Numbered from the stretch's first letter, positions 6,634 to 14,719 are shown. The stretch is DNA of 20,887 nucleotides from JAHCHL01 sp964546835 (GCA_964546835.1 CAZJKW010000027.1:1-20887); one strand, 5' to 3'. Made by a program: numbers and translations. Notes: generated by a model not told the origin, from the letters alone.

Positions 6634-7539
6634 TTGGTACTTGTTTTTGGCACAATTTGTTTAGATAGAATTCACCTAATTCCAAAACTGCCAAAGCCAG
6701 GAGGTTATGTTGAAATTAGCATGGAAACCGAAGGTCTGGGCGGCGAAGCAGCCAACACGGCATTGGCAATAATGGCTTTAGGCGGAAACGTAAAACTGGT
6801 CAGCAATCCGGTGGGAAATGATCCAAACGGCGAAAAAATTGGACGCCTTGCTTCCCATCTCGGTCTAACTTCACCCGAAAAACTCGACCAATTTCGAACT
6901 CCGGTTTGCGATATTTTTGTAACGCCCGATGCAGAAAGAACCATGATAGGGCGCGGATTTTCGGAATTGGACAAAGCCCGAATGCCGATACCCAGTTTTG
7001 CTGGAGCAAACTGGATCACCATTGAACCGAACATGAGTGAAACCAGCCGAAGAGTTGCGCGAGCGGCAAAAGAATCAGGAATAAAAACTTATCTAATGGA
7101 TTTCTTCGATGAAAATGACGGCGAAGTCGTCCGAGGCGTGGATTTTTGGCAATCCAGCACCGATTGGGTTGGTGAAAAAAACAACGCGGAAGTTAACTTA
7201 CAATGGACACATCAACATTCCGCAACCCATGGATGTACGACCATTTTAAGCGACGGCCCGAATGGCTTTTTCGCTTGTGAACCGAACAAGAATCCCAAGT
7301 ATTTTCCCGCTTTCCAAAGTTCCACAATTGTTGATGGAACCGGCGCCGGAGATGTTTTTCGCGCTGGAATGTTGTTTGGATTAGATAATCACTTTTCACT
7401 CGGGGAATGTTTCCTTATTGCATCTGCCGCTGCGTGTTTAGCGTGCGAATCGCTCGGCGCAACAGCTAATCTGCCAACCTATGTCTCAGTCAAAAAACTG
7501 ATTGAAAATTCTCCCAACATCGCTAGAAATTATGATTAA
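6634..7539 (+). CDS. PfkB-family carbohydrate/nucleoside kinase
   Basis: This 301-residue ribokinase-fold protein should phosphorylate a sugar or related alcohol with ATP in the cytoplasm. The first PfkB signature is at about 36-67 (GGEAANTALAIMALGG, then GNDPNG), and the second is DGTGAGDVFRAGM at 234-246, with catalytic base Asp240 and the GAGD anion hole. The N-terminal GTICLDRI is typical of the fold. The substrate cannot be read from sequence. The start is TTG at 6634, chosen because AGGAG (6623-6627), overlapping the rodA stop, is correctly spaced; the upstream ATG at 6611 is out of frame. Its end overlaps the next gene by eight bases. Its place between rodA and an LD-carboxypeptidase homologue makes an amino-sugar or anhydro-sugar recycling kinase worth considering, but this is inference. 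Confidence 0.9.
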   Translation: MVLVFGTICLDRIHLIPKLPKPGGYVEISMETEGLGGEAANTALAIMALGGNVKLVSNPVGNDPNGEKIGRLASHLGLTSPEKLDQFRTPVCDIFVTPDAERTMIGRGFSELDKARMPIPSFAGANWITIEPNMSETSRRVARAAKESGIKTYLMDFFDENDGEVVRGVDFWQSSTDWVGEKNNAEVNLQWTHQHSATHGCTTILSDGPNGFFACEPNKNPKYFPAFQSSTIVDGTGAGDVFRAGMLFGLDNHFSLGECFLIASAAACLACESLGATANLPTYVSVKKLIENSPNIARNYD

Positions 7540-8455
7540 GCCATATTCAATCAAACCCGGAGATAAAGTAGCCATCGTTGCGCCGGCAAGCGCTTCGTCT
7601 CCCGAAAAACTTGAATCGGGAATAAAACTGCTGGTAAATCGAGGGTACCAACTGTCCATTTCAAAAACATGCTATCAAAAAGAAGATGACTCCCATTGGA
7701 CGGATGAAGAAAAAGCAACGGATTTAATCAAAGCGTGGAATGAGCCGGAAATCAAAGCAATCATTTGCTCAAGAGGAGGGTACGGAAGCGCACGATTATT
7801 TCCATTTTTGAATTTCAGACATCTTGTCACCAAACCCAAACTTTTTGTTGGCTTCTCAGATATAACGACCCTTCATATTGCCTTGAATAATTGCGGCCTT
7901 GCAACATTGCATGCACCGATGCTGTTAAGTCTTTCGGTTGAAAGAGAATCGTGGGTCGTTAATCAATGGTTTAATGCAATGGAAGGTAATGAACCCATCA
8001 AAGTTTCAAGCCCAAATGCAAAATGTGTAACGATTGGAAAAGCCGATGGCATTGTAACGGGTGGCTGCTTATGTTTGATTTGTGACAGTTTGGGAACTTC
8101 GTTTGAAATCAATACCAAAGATAGATTGCTTTTAATCGAAGACGTAGATGAACCGCCTCACCGAGTCGATGCGATGCTCACGCACTTAATCAATGCAGGA
8201 AAATTGCAAGAATCCGCCGGAATCATCCTCGGAGAAATGACCCGAACAAACGAGAAACGAGACGAGGGTATCCCCGGTCTAAGTTGGGAAGAAATCGTTT
8301 TGGAACGAATCAAGCCACTTGGGATTCCCGCTATCATGAAGTTCCCATTCGGTCACGCAAATGAAATGGCAAGTTTGCCACTTGGAATAAAAGCGACCCT
8401 TGATGCCGATAACTGCAGTTTGGAATACCTGGAATTGGGAGTATTGAATACGTGA
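7532..8455 (+). CDS. LD-carboxypeptidase-like serine peptidase (family S66)
   Basis: This is a 307-residue cytoplasmic peptidase of the LdcA/MccF family. LdcA removes the terminal D-Ala from recycled murein tetrapeptides; MccF cleaves microcin C-like conjugates. The N-terminus IKPGDKVAIVAPAS and SRGGYGSARLFPFL at 80-93 are family hallmarks. The nucleophile elbow GFSD gives Ser109, LLIEDVDEPPHRVD gives Glu203, and FPFGHANE gives His275, so the Ser-Glu-His triad is complete. No signal peptide is present, which fits cytosolic murein recycling. I chose the ATG at 7532, which overlaps the kinase stop; a TTG at 7502 is in frame but would lengthen the overlap and add residues ahead of the conserved start. 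It overlaps the next gene by four bases (GTGA). LdcA-type activity is favoured by the neighbours. Confidence 0.93.
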   Translation: MIKPYSIKPGDKVAIVAPASASSPEKLESGIKLLVNRGYQLSISKTCYQKEDDSHWTDEEKATDLIKAWNEPEIKAIICSRGGYGSARLFPFLNFRHLVTKPKLFVGFSDITTLHIALNNCGLATLHAPMLLSLSVERESWVVNQWFNAMEGNEPIKVSSPNAKCVTIGKADGIVTGGCLCLICDSLGTSFEINTKDRLLLIEDVDEPPHRVDAMLTHLINAGKLQESAGIILGEMTRTNEKRDEGIPGLSWEEIVLERIKPLGIPAIMKFPFGHANEMASLPLGIKATLDADNCSLEYLELGVLNT

Positions 8456-9822
8456 TCATTGCCGCAATCGTCATTTCAACCCTTAAACAAGAACCAACTC
8501 AATTTGTTTGGACAAAAGAAATTCGACCCGGTATTGTCTATAAGCAACACGTTGATCTGACAACACCTTTGATTGTAAATTCTTTAACACTCAAATATCC
8601 GCAAGAGGGCATTCGATTAGAACCGGCAATTCCAAACGAGAAACTGAAATTGGGGAACTTCTCGGCTGCAATGGCTCCTGTTAATCAAATGGCATTAAAA
8701 TCAGGCGCATTTGCAGCCATTAATGCAGATTTCTTTTTTCAAGGTGACCCATTGGGAATGTTAATGATAAATGGCAATTTGCTTAGCGAGCCGTTTGTTC
8801 CAAGAGCCGTATTAGCATGGAATTCAAATCAAATCCAGATAGATCATCCAACGTGGAGGGCATCGCTTGCATTTCCAGACAATTCCGACATAAAAATAAG
8901 CGGAATAAATCGAATGGCTGGTGACTCGGATTTAGTTCTGTTTACGCCGGGAGCAGAGAAAGCGATTTCAAGATACCCTTCAACCATGTTCGTTTTTTCA
9001 GGAGAGCTTCCGGCCATAGGAAAAAGTTCCAAACTTAAGTTTCAAAGAGTTGTTTCAGATACAACCGAGCAAATTATTTCGCCCGGCGAACTGGTAATTT
9101 GTGCAACCGACAATCGCCTCAGAGCCATGTCGTATTTTGCTGAACTCAATATAGAATCAACCGTCAATCTAAAAATCGATGGCTCATTGGATTGGAGTAT
9201 CTTTCCGTTTGCCATTAGCGGCGGACCCAGATTAGTGCGCCAAAAAATTGCGATAAAGGATTTCCATGCGGAAAAATTCGACAACACATTTATTAACAAC
9301 CGCCACCCGCGAACAGGTGTTGGATTGAAATCAAATGGCGAACTCGTTTTTGTCGTTGTGGATGGACGGTCAACCATTTCTCGAGGAATGAATCTAAGTG
9401 AATTTGCAGATTGGTTTGTAAAACTTGGATGTGATGAAGCCATCAACTTAGATGGAGGAGGCAGTTCGACTTTTTTCTTGGGCGGAATGGTGCTAAACCG
9501 TCCGAGCGATGGCCAAGAGCGTTTAGTCGGAAATGCAATATTACTCTTTGCGCCTCCCGGTTTGGCGGCAGTGGGTTCCGTCAAAATCGCGGCAAATTTG
9601 ACAGAGTTGAAACCCGGCGATGTGACTACTTTACGAGTTTTTGACCAATCAAATCGTCAGATTCCAATCGATGAGCTACTTTGGGTTTGCGAAGGCAGGG
9701 CTTGTTGGATTGACCAGGGAGGCAAACTTAGGGCAATCGAACCGGGAACTTCAACCATCAAAGTATCCTATCGCGGCCTGGAAGCAAAACTCGTCGTCAC
9801 GGTTATGCGCAAAGGAACCTAA
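8452..9822 (+). CDS. NAGPA-like phosphodiester glycosidase with C-terminal Ig-like domain
   Basis: This 456-residue protein carries the phosphodiester glycosidase domain (DUF2233, NAGPA family), which in characterised relatives removes N-acetylglucosamine from a phosphodiester linkage. Marker motifs are FAAINADFF at 87-95, NRHPRTGVG at 283-291, VVVDGRS at 301-307 and INLDGGGSS at 331-339. Residues ~372-452 look like a bacterial Ig-like (Big2-type) domain (LKPGDVTTLRVFD ... GTSTIKVSYRG), typical of surface or periplasmic proteins. The N-terminus MIIAAIVISTLK is hydrophobic but short and lacks a basic lead, so export is likely but not secure. The GTG start overlaps the previous stop; no other ATG, GTG or TTG is available back to the in-frame stop at 8410. 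A role in trimming glycan phosphodiesters of the envelope fits the neighbours but is untested. Confidence 0.88.
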   Translation: MIIAAIVISTLKQEPTQFVWTKEIRPGIVYKQHVDLTTPLIVNSLTLKYPQEGIRLEPAIPNEKLKLGNFSAAMAPVNQMALKSGAFAAINADFFFQGDPLGMLMINGNLLSEPFVPRAVLAWNSNQIQIDHPTWRASLAFPDNSDIKISGINRMAGDSDLVLFTPGAEKAISRYPSTMFVFSGELPAIGKSSKLKFQRVVSDTTEQIISPGELVICATDNRLRAMSYFAELNIESTVNLKIDGSLDWSIFPFAISGGPRLVRQKIAIKDFHAEKFDNTFINNRHPRTGVGLKSNGELVFVVVDGRSTISRGMNLSEFADWFVKLGCDEAINLDGGGSSTFFLGGMVLNRPSDGQERLVGNAILLFAPPGLAAVGSVKIAANLTELKPGDVTTLRVFDQSNRQIPIDELLWVCEGRACWIDQGGKLRAIEPGTSTIKVSYRGLEAKLVVTVMRKGT

Positions 9823-9893
9823 GAAACTCCGTTGCCAACTGACAACAACAAGCCCCACATCTCTTTTTCTTGAGTTAAGCACTCGAATTGCCG

Positions 9894-11072
9894 ATGATTA
9901 ATGATGAGATTATGGGTTGGTTGGGATTGACAATTTGGGCTGCTGTCACGGTTCTGATGGCGGTTATGAGTTCAAAAACCGCTTACCGACTTGCCGCAAG
10001 CAGTGCAAGCCGCAATGAAAAATGGAAATTACTCAGAAAGCAGATTAAAAAAGTTGGAATGGTCGGGACGGGTTTATGCGGAATTGTGATTGCAATATCT
10101 GGATTTTCTTTGCTCACTTCGGGATTTATGTTGATTGCTCTCACGGCAATTCAACAGCCGGTATTTGCAATCGGGCTTCATGTTCCTTTTAATGCCATTC
10201 GAGGGGACAACTGGCCTCTCAAATCATTCGTTTTTAGAATGCTGATTTCAGTCTGGAGCGTTTGCCTGCCAATCGGATTGACGTTAATGCTGGCAGGAGG
10301 AATCCTGCAGTTTAGTCGAGACCAAAACAGCATTGAAAATTTGGTTCTTTTAGCGTGTCTCGCTTTTCTTTGGGTCACACAATGGAGCGTACTCCGTGCA
10401 TTAACTTTGCCCGGAAAATTAGTCGAGTTTCCTATCAAACACTGGGCGGAAGAAGCGCAATTGTTATCAGAAAAAGTAGGCACAAAACTAAATGACTTAT
10501 TGTTGGTTCGATCAGGGAAAGCACGCGTTGCAGGAGCGTATGCATTAGGAAATGGAAGAATTGCAATCACCGATTATCTGTTGTCAGCACTCAGTGAAGA
10601 TGAGTTTTTGGCAATCATGGCACACGAACTTCAACATTTCAACCAAAGAAAACAATCTCTCGTTTTGATTTCAAAACTGATTTTGATTGGCATTTTGATT
10701 GGAAGTTCCCTTGCCTTTTTGTCGAAATCCGCCAACGTCAATCCGATTTTTTGCACTCCGTTTGCGTTACTCTATTCGGTTTGGTCAATTGCAAGAATAA
10801 AGAAACTGAAACAGATGCATGAAGATGATGCCGACGATGCCTCAATTCGAGAAATTGGTGGAATGTCTTTAATGCGTGCGTTAACCAAAACTTACGCATT
10901 AAACGGCAGGTTGGGAGACACCCAAAGAGGCACCGTGCATAGGGCATTGAACGACCGGCTTTCAAGAATCGCCGAACTTTCAAAACTCGAGCCGCAATCA
11001 GTTCAGTTAGCGGTTGAAGATGCTCGACTTTTGACAATCGAACCCGGGCAGGTATCCTTGCAAGGAGCCTGA
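9894..11072 (+). CDS. Membrane-bound M48 family zinc metalloprotease
   Basis: This 392-residue protein resembles Ste24/HtpX-type M48 peptidases, which degrade or process membrane proteins. Hydrophobic segments lie at about 8-26, 54-100, 112-138, 148-166 and 255-298. Zinc motif HELQH is at 244-248 with Glu245 as catalytic base, and MHEDDADD at 308-315 supplies the third ligand Glu310. The segment between (LLLVRSGKARVAGAYALGN) matches the M48 strand before the helix. Starts are ambiguous: TTG 9888, ATG 9894 and ATG 9912 are all in frame and none has a good Shine-Dalgarno. I took the first ATG. About 70 bases separate it from the preceding gene, holding a weak GAGT/ACTC inverted repeat but no terminator. 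The stop is one base before the glpX ATG. The target is unknown. Confidence 0.9.
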   Translation: MINDEIMGWLGLTIWAAVTVLMAVMSSKTAYRLAASSASRNEKWKLLRKQIKKVGMVGTGLCGIVIAISGFSLLTSGFMLIALTAIQQPVFAIGLHVPFNAIRGDNWPLKSFVFRMLISVWSVCLPIGLTLMLAGGILQFSRDQNSIENLVLLACLAFLWVTQWSVLRALTLPGKLVEFPIKHWAEEAQLLSEKVGTKLNDLLLVRSGKARVAGAYALGNGRIAITDYLLSALSEDEFLAIMAHELQHFNQRKQSLVLISKLILIGILIGSSLAFLSKSANVNPIFCTPFALLYSVWSIARIKKLKQMHEDDADDASIREIGGMSLMRALTKTYALNGRLGDTQRGTVHRALNDRLSRIAELSKLEPQSVQLAVEDARLLTIEPGQVSLQGA

Positions 11073-11073
11073 A

Positions 11074-12030
11074 ATGGAAAGAAACCTCGCCTTAGACTTT
11101 GTTCGGGTCACCGAAGCCGCCGCATTGAATTGTGCAAAGTGGGTAGGCAAAGGCGACCGAAATGCAGCAGACCAAGCCGCGTGCGATGCGATGAGAAACA
11201 CACTCGCACAAATGGACATTTGCGGCAGAATCGTGATTGGCGAAGGCGAACGCGACGAAGCACCCATGCTTTTTATTGGAGAGGAACTCGGCGCCGGTGG
11301 TCCAAAAATTGAAATAGCCGTTGACCCATTAGAAGGAACCAATTTGTGTGCCAACGGATTACCAAATGCAATTTCCGTTTTGGCAGCCGCTGTCGAAGGT
11401 GAAGGAAAATTAATGCACGCACCCGATTGTTACATGGATAAACTAGTTGTCGGAGAAGCGGCAAAAGGTGCAATTGATATTTCGTTACCGCCAACGGCTA
11501 ATCTTCGGGCGATTGCAAAATGCAATGGTAAGAAAATCGAAGAGTTAATGGTAGGAGTTTTAGACAGACCCAGGCACGAAAAACTAATTGCAGAAATTAG
11601 AAGAGCGGGAGCACGAATTCATCTTATTTCGGACGGCGATATTACACTTGGAATTGCTGCTATTGATGAGGAAACCGGCGTAGATGCTCTGATGGGAATT
11701 GGTGGTGCGCCCGAAGGGGTCATTTCGGCTGCTGCAATTCGAGCATATGGCGGCGACATGCAAGCCAAGTTGGTTTTTAGAAATGATGGTGAGAGAGAAC
11801 GCGCAGAGAGAATGGTTGGAGGAGACCTAAACCGGATTTTCACTACTGAGGATTTAGCAAGCGGAAGTGTGATGTTTGCGGCAACGGGAATAACAACGGG
11901 AGATTTGTTGCGCGGAGTTCGATTCACCGCGGATGGAGCAAAAACCGAATCTATCGTCATGAGATCAAAAAGCGGAACCGTAAGAAGAATAGAAACTCGA
12001 CACAGATTTGATGGCGGACCGAACTACTAA
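11074..12030 (+). CDS. glpX: Class II fructose-1,6-bisphosphatase
   Basis: This enzyme hydrolyses fructose 1,6-bisphosphate to fructose 6-phosphate, the irreversible step of gluconeogenesis; in some bacteria GlpX also accepts sedoheptulose bisphosphate. The 318 residues match the family length. Metal-site motifs GEGERDEAP (56-64) and DPLEGTNL (84-91) are intact, followed by MHAPDCYMDKL, ISDGDITLGI at 185-194, GIGGAPEGVISAAA at 208-221 and ATGITTGDLLRGV. The glycerol-operon symbol is historical; no glp genes are here. ATG follows AGGAG at 11063-11067, inside the end of the upstream protease gene, so it is translated as the last cistron of the rodA operon. It converges on the Ppx/GppA gene with a 4-base gap and no terminator between. 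Confidence 0.97.
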   Translation: MERNLALDFVRVTEAAALNCAKWVGKGDRNAADQAACDAMRNTLAQMDICGRIVIGEGERDEAPMLFIGEELGAGGPKIEIAVDPLEGTNLCANGLPNAISVLAAAVEGEGKLMHAPDCYMDKLVVGEAAKGAIDISLPPTANLRAIAKCNGKKIEELMVGVLDRPRHEKLIAEIRRAGARIHLISDGDITLGIAAIDEETGVDALMGIGGAPEGVISAAAIRAYGGDMQAKLVFRNDGERERAERMVGGDLNRIFTTEDLASGSVMFAATGITTGDLLRGVRFTADGAKTESIVMRSKSGTVRRIETRHRFDGGPNY

Positions 12031-12034
12031 TGAT

Positions 12035-12958
12035 TCATTCCTGATTCATGATTGCATGGCGCCAACCTTTAACAGAAATGTAAACCCCAAGACCATGTAC
12101 GGCTTGAAGCGCGCGCTCCAAAATAAGTGCGCCAATATGAATACTTTTTTCACGTCCCTTTTCTATTCCAATTAACTGACTTCTTTCAATTTCAGTCAGT
12201 CCACTCAACAAATGTACGAATTGACTAATCTCTTCAAAATCTAAATAACTTCCGTGAACAATTTCCGGCATCCATTTTTCATGCTTTTCGCGAATAGATA
12301 TCAAATTAGTTGCAGATGCTCCCAAAGCAACGACTTTTCCGGTTTGATTGGGTAAGTATCTCAACCCAAAAAGGTCATCAATTGTCTTTGTTGCTCTAAG
12401 TAATTCAAGACCGTTTGGAGATTCCATTGAGAGAACCGTATCTCTAATACTTAATGTACCCACGGAAAAACTCTTTCGAAAAGTAGTTTTCCATTTTTGC
12501 TTCAATCTCCTGGAACTTGCAATTTCCGTACTATGACCGCCAACGTCAATAATGGTAATTAATTCTGAATCGCCAAAAACCTCATCTTCCAAAACGCTAA
12601 GCAACCCAAATTTTGCTTCATCTTCGCCACTCAAAACGGTTACGGGCGTTTGCTGTTCATTTGCCATACGAATAAACTCTTCAGCGTTTTCGGCAATTCT
12701 TAACGCCATGGTTCCGTATGCTCGAACAGAAGCACCCAATTCATTTGCTTTCTTAAATGCAACAGCAAGGGCACGCAAGGTTTTTTCGGCTTTCGAACTC
12801 TCGATCCTTTGAGTTACTTTAACTCCTTCGCCCAATCCGGTTACTTCGCTCGACTCATAAATCGAACTCCAATTGGACCCGTTCCAATTGCAAACCGTCA
12901 ATAACAACGAGTTTGAACCCACATCAACAATTGCACGCTTCTCTCCCAAATCGGGCAT
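12035..12958 (-). CDS. Ppx/GppA-family phosphatase
   Basis: This 307-residue protein belongs to the ASKHA-fold exopolyphosphatase/guanosine pentaphosphatase family, which trims inorganic polyphosphate or converts pppGpp to ppGpp. The first phosphate-binding motif is IVDVGSNSLLLTV (10-22), the catalytic region VLSGEDEAKFG (108-118) offers Glu114, and the second phosphate loop is IIDVGGHSTEIAS (136-148). ALGASATNL near 211 and the C-terminal GIEKGREKSIHIG complete the core. It has only the two core domains, without the long C-terminal HD extension of E. coli Ppx, so it matches the short actinobacterial and Aquifex-type proteins. Polyphosphatase and pppGpp phosphatase activity cannot be told apart here. 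It diverges from the histidine kinase over 21 bases. The ATG has no Shine-Dalgarno; a TATAAT seven bases upstream suggests an almost leaderless mRNA. Confidence 0.93.
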   Translation of the reverse strand: MPDLGEKRAIVDVGSNSLLLTVCNWNGSNWSSIYESSEVTGLGEGVKVTQRIESSKAEKTLRALAVAFKKANELGASVRAYGTMALRIAENAEEFIRMANEQQTPVTVLSGEDEAKFGLLSVLEDEVFGDSELITIIDVGGHSTEIASSRRLKQKWKTTFRKSFSVGTLSIRDTVLSMESPNGLELLRATKTIDDLFGLRYLPNQTGKVVALGASATNLISIREKHEKWMPEIVHGSYLDFEEISQFVHLLSGLTEIERSQLIGIEKGREKSIHIGALILERALQAVHGLGVYISVKGWRHAIMNQE

Positions 12959-12979
12959 TGTAGCGATTATAATTCCAAT
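12959..12979. promoter_or_regulatory. Symmetric bidirectional -10 promoter for divergent leaderless genes
   Basis: The whole intergenic spacer is 21 bases and contains the perfect palindrome ATTATAAT (12966-12973). On the plus strand it reads TATAAT (12968-12973), six bases before the kinase GTG at 12980. On the minus strand it reads TATAAT (12971-12966), seven bases before the ATG at 12958. Since transcription normally begins about seven bases after the -10 hexamer, both mRNAs would start at or next to their start codons. Neither gene has a Shine-Dalgarno site. No consensus -35 is seen on the plus side (CCCAAA at the 17-base spacing). Confidence 0.65.
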
Positions 12980-14719
12980 GTGCCTTCAATTCCCGGCTTA
13001 ACAGACATGCTCGGTGCGACGTTGATGTCGAGAGATGCAACAACAACGCTCTACAAAATATGCGAAGTTGCTCTCCAGGCCGCTGGTGCAAGAAACGCCA
13101 TGATTCTCCATTACAACGACAGTTTAGGTTACATGACCCTTCGTGCCGGCTTCGGAGCCGACTGGACACCGGAATTGTTAGGCGAAAAAGTCAAAGTTGC
13201 AGACCAAGATAGCGAAGGCATTACAGCTTATGTGGCGGCAACTGGTGCAACATATATCAGTCCAGATGTCAGCGGAGAAAGTCGGTATAAGATATTGATT
13301 CCGGGTAGTAAAAGCGAACTCGCCGTTCCGATTCATGATAAACATGGCAGAGTCCGTGGTGTCATTAACGCAGAATCCGACGAAATTGACCGATTTGGAA
13401 AGGCAGAGCAAGCAAACTTAGAAACCCTTGCACTCATTGCTGCACTTGCGCTTGACAGAGAAGATTCCATCGTTCGCGAGGAAGCACTCGTTGAGGTCGG
13501 AACCGCATTAGATGTAGCAAGAACCGAAGCCGAATTATTAAAACGCGTCGCAGAAGTAACGCAAAGAGTAATGAGAGTAACCGCTTACTCAATTTTTTTA
13601 TGGGACGAATCAGAAGGCGCATTTACATTGCGAGACACAGTCGGAACATCCTCGCTAAACAAAGATGCGAAATATCCTCCCGGAGTCGGATGCACCGGTT
13701 GGGTTTGTCAACACGGAGAGTCCATTCGCCTTGATGAACCCCAAAAAGACGCAAGGTGGATCGGAAAATATCTCGAGTTTCCGATGGAAGAAATCCAATC
13801 TTATATCGCCGTTCCCATCTTAAGCGGTGGCCGCTGTATGGGCTGCATGAGAGCGCTTCGCAAAAAAGCAATTAATCCATTTGTGGATATTCGATTCACC
13901 GAAGACGATGAAGTTCTTTTGATGGCAATTGCAGAACAATTAGGAACCGGTCTCGAAAAACTTCGCTCCGTCCGCAGACTGGTCAATTCAGAGCGAATGG
14001 CAGCATGGGGTGAACTCAGCGCTCGAAATTCTCACATGATTGGTAACCGCGTTTTCGCGTTGCGCGGCGACTTAAATGAACTCCGATATGTTCTCAACGA
14101 AGAACCTATTTCACGCGAAAATTCACTCGAAATCGTCGAAAGTTTGGAAAGCGGCGTAAAAAGATTGGAGGAAATTCTACAAGATTTTCGAGATTTTGTA
14201 ACCGCAACAAAACTCAATCTTACGGAAGCACATTTGGCAGATGTCGTAACCTCCGCAGCAGCATCCGTAATTCCTCACTCCTCGCCAATCGCACTCGTGC
14301 TAACCGTAAAAGATGAGATTGAACCCTTTTACTTTGACGCAAAAAAAATTGAACGTGCAATTTCTGAACTTGTCGAAAATGCAACCCACTTCATGCAAGA
14401 AGGAAAAGTGTCAATTACGGTCAGACGAGCCGACGACATTGATTTAGATGATGCAAGAATTAAAAGACGTGGCGCAGAATTCGCAAAAATTGTAGTCGAA
14501 GACGAAGGTCCCGGCGTTGACGCAAGCAGCAAAAGCCGAATTTTTGACGCATACCGAACTTCAAGAGTTAAAGGAATGGGGCTGGGCCTCTCCATCGTCA
14601 AAGGAATCGTAGACGCCCATGATGGAACCGTTTACGAAAATGGAGAACCCGGCAAAGGCGCAAGATTTGTTATCCTAATGCCAATCAGGAATCAAGCGGA
14701 GCCGAACGAAACTGCTTAA
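12980..14719 (+). CDS. GAF-GAF sensor histidine kinase
   Basis: This 579-residue protein has no signal peptide or clear transmembrane segment and should be a cytoplasmic sensor. Two GAF domains cover about 20-155 and 170-325; the second contains PPGVGCTGWVCQHGESIRL. The phospho-acceptor helix follows at about 338-410 (MAAWGELSARNSHMIGNRVF), with His352 the presumed phosphorylation site. The ATP-binding domain has the N-box ELVENATHF (Asn467), G1 DEGPG at 508-512, F-box IFDAY at 521-525 and G2 GMGLGLS at 532-538, so it should bind ATP. The H-box lacks the common HEIxNPL pattern. No response regulator is in the window. The GTG start has a TATAAT ending seven bases before it and no Shine-Dalgarno; ATG 13007 is an alternative. 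The last 35 bases overlap the convergent M48 gene. The ligand of the GAF domains is unknown. Confidence 0.93.
   Translation: MPSIPGLTDMLGATLMSRDATTTLYKICEVALQAAGARNAMILHYNDSLGYMTLRAGFGADWTPELLGEKVKVADQDSEGITAYVAATGATYISPDVSGESRYKILIPGSKSELAVPIHDKHGRVRGVINAESDEIDRFGKAEQANLETLALIAALALDREDSIVREEALVEVGTALDVARTEAELLKRVAEVTQRVMRVTAYSIFLWDESEGAFTLRDTVGTSSLNKDAKYPPGVGCTGWVCQHGESIRLDEPQKDARWIGKYLEFPMEEIQSYIAVPILSGGRCMGCMRALRKKAINPFVDIRFTEDDEVLLMAIAEQLGTGLEKLRSVRRLVNSERMAAWGELSARNSHMIGNRVFALRGDLNELRYVLNEEPISRENSLEIVESLESGVKRLEEILQDFRDFVTATKLNLTEAHLADVVTSAAASVIPHSSPIALVLTVKDEIEPFYFDAKKIERAISELVENATHFMQEGKVSITVRRADDIDLDDARIKRRGAEFAKIVVEDEGPGVDASSKSRIFDAYRTSRVKGMGLGLSIVKGIVDAHDGTVYENGEPGKGARFVILMPIRNQAEPNETA

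Noticed and set aside
7502..7531. N-terminal extension of the S66 peptidase from TTG 7502
   Set aside because: The extra ten residues precede the normal family start (IKPGDKVAIVAPAS) and would lengthen the overlap with the kinase gene. ATG 7532 is the better choice.
9042..9584. 180-residue open frame on the minus strand
   Set aside because: It lies wholly inside the phosphodiester glycosidase gene, whose conserved motifs are on the plus strand, and its translation has no recognisable family pattern.
9872..9884. GAGT-TAAGC-ACTC inverted repeat before the M48 gene, resembling half of a CIRCE operator
   Set aside because: The arms are four bases and the 5-base spacer does not fit CIRCE (nine-base arms, nine-base spacer). 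There is no heat-shock gene here.
12031..12054. Repeated GATTCAT at the glpX/Ppx junction
   Set aside because: It is only a 7-base direct repeat falling within the end of the Ppx coding sequence. It forms no hairpin and has no T-run, so it is neither a terminator nor a clear site.
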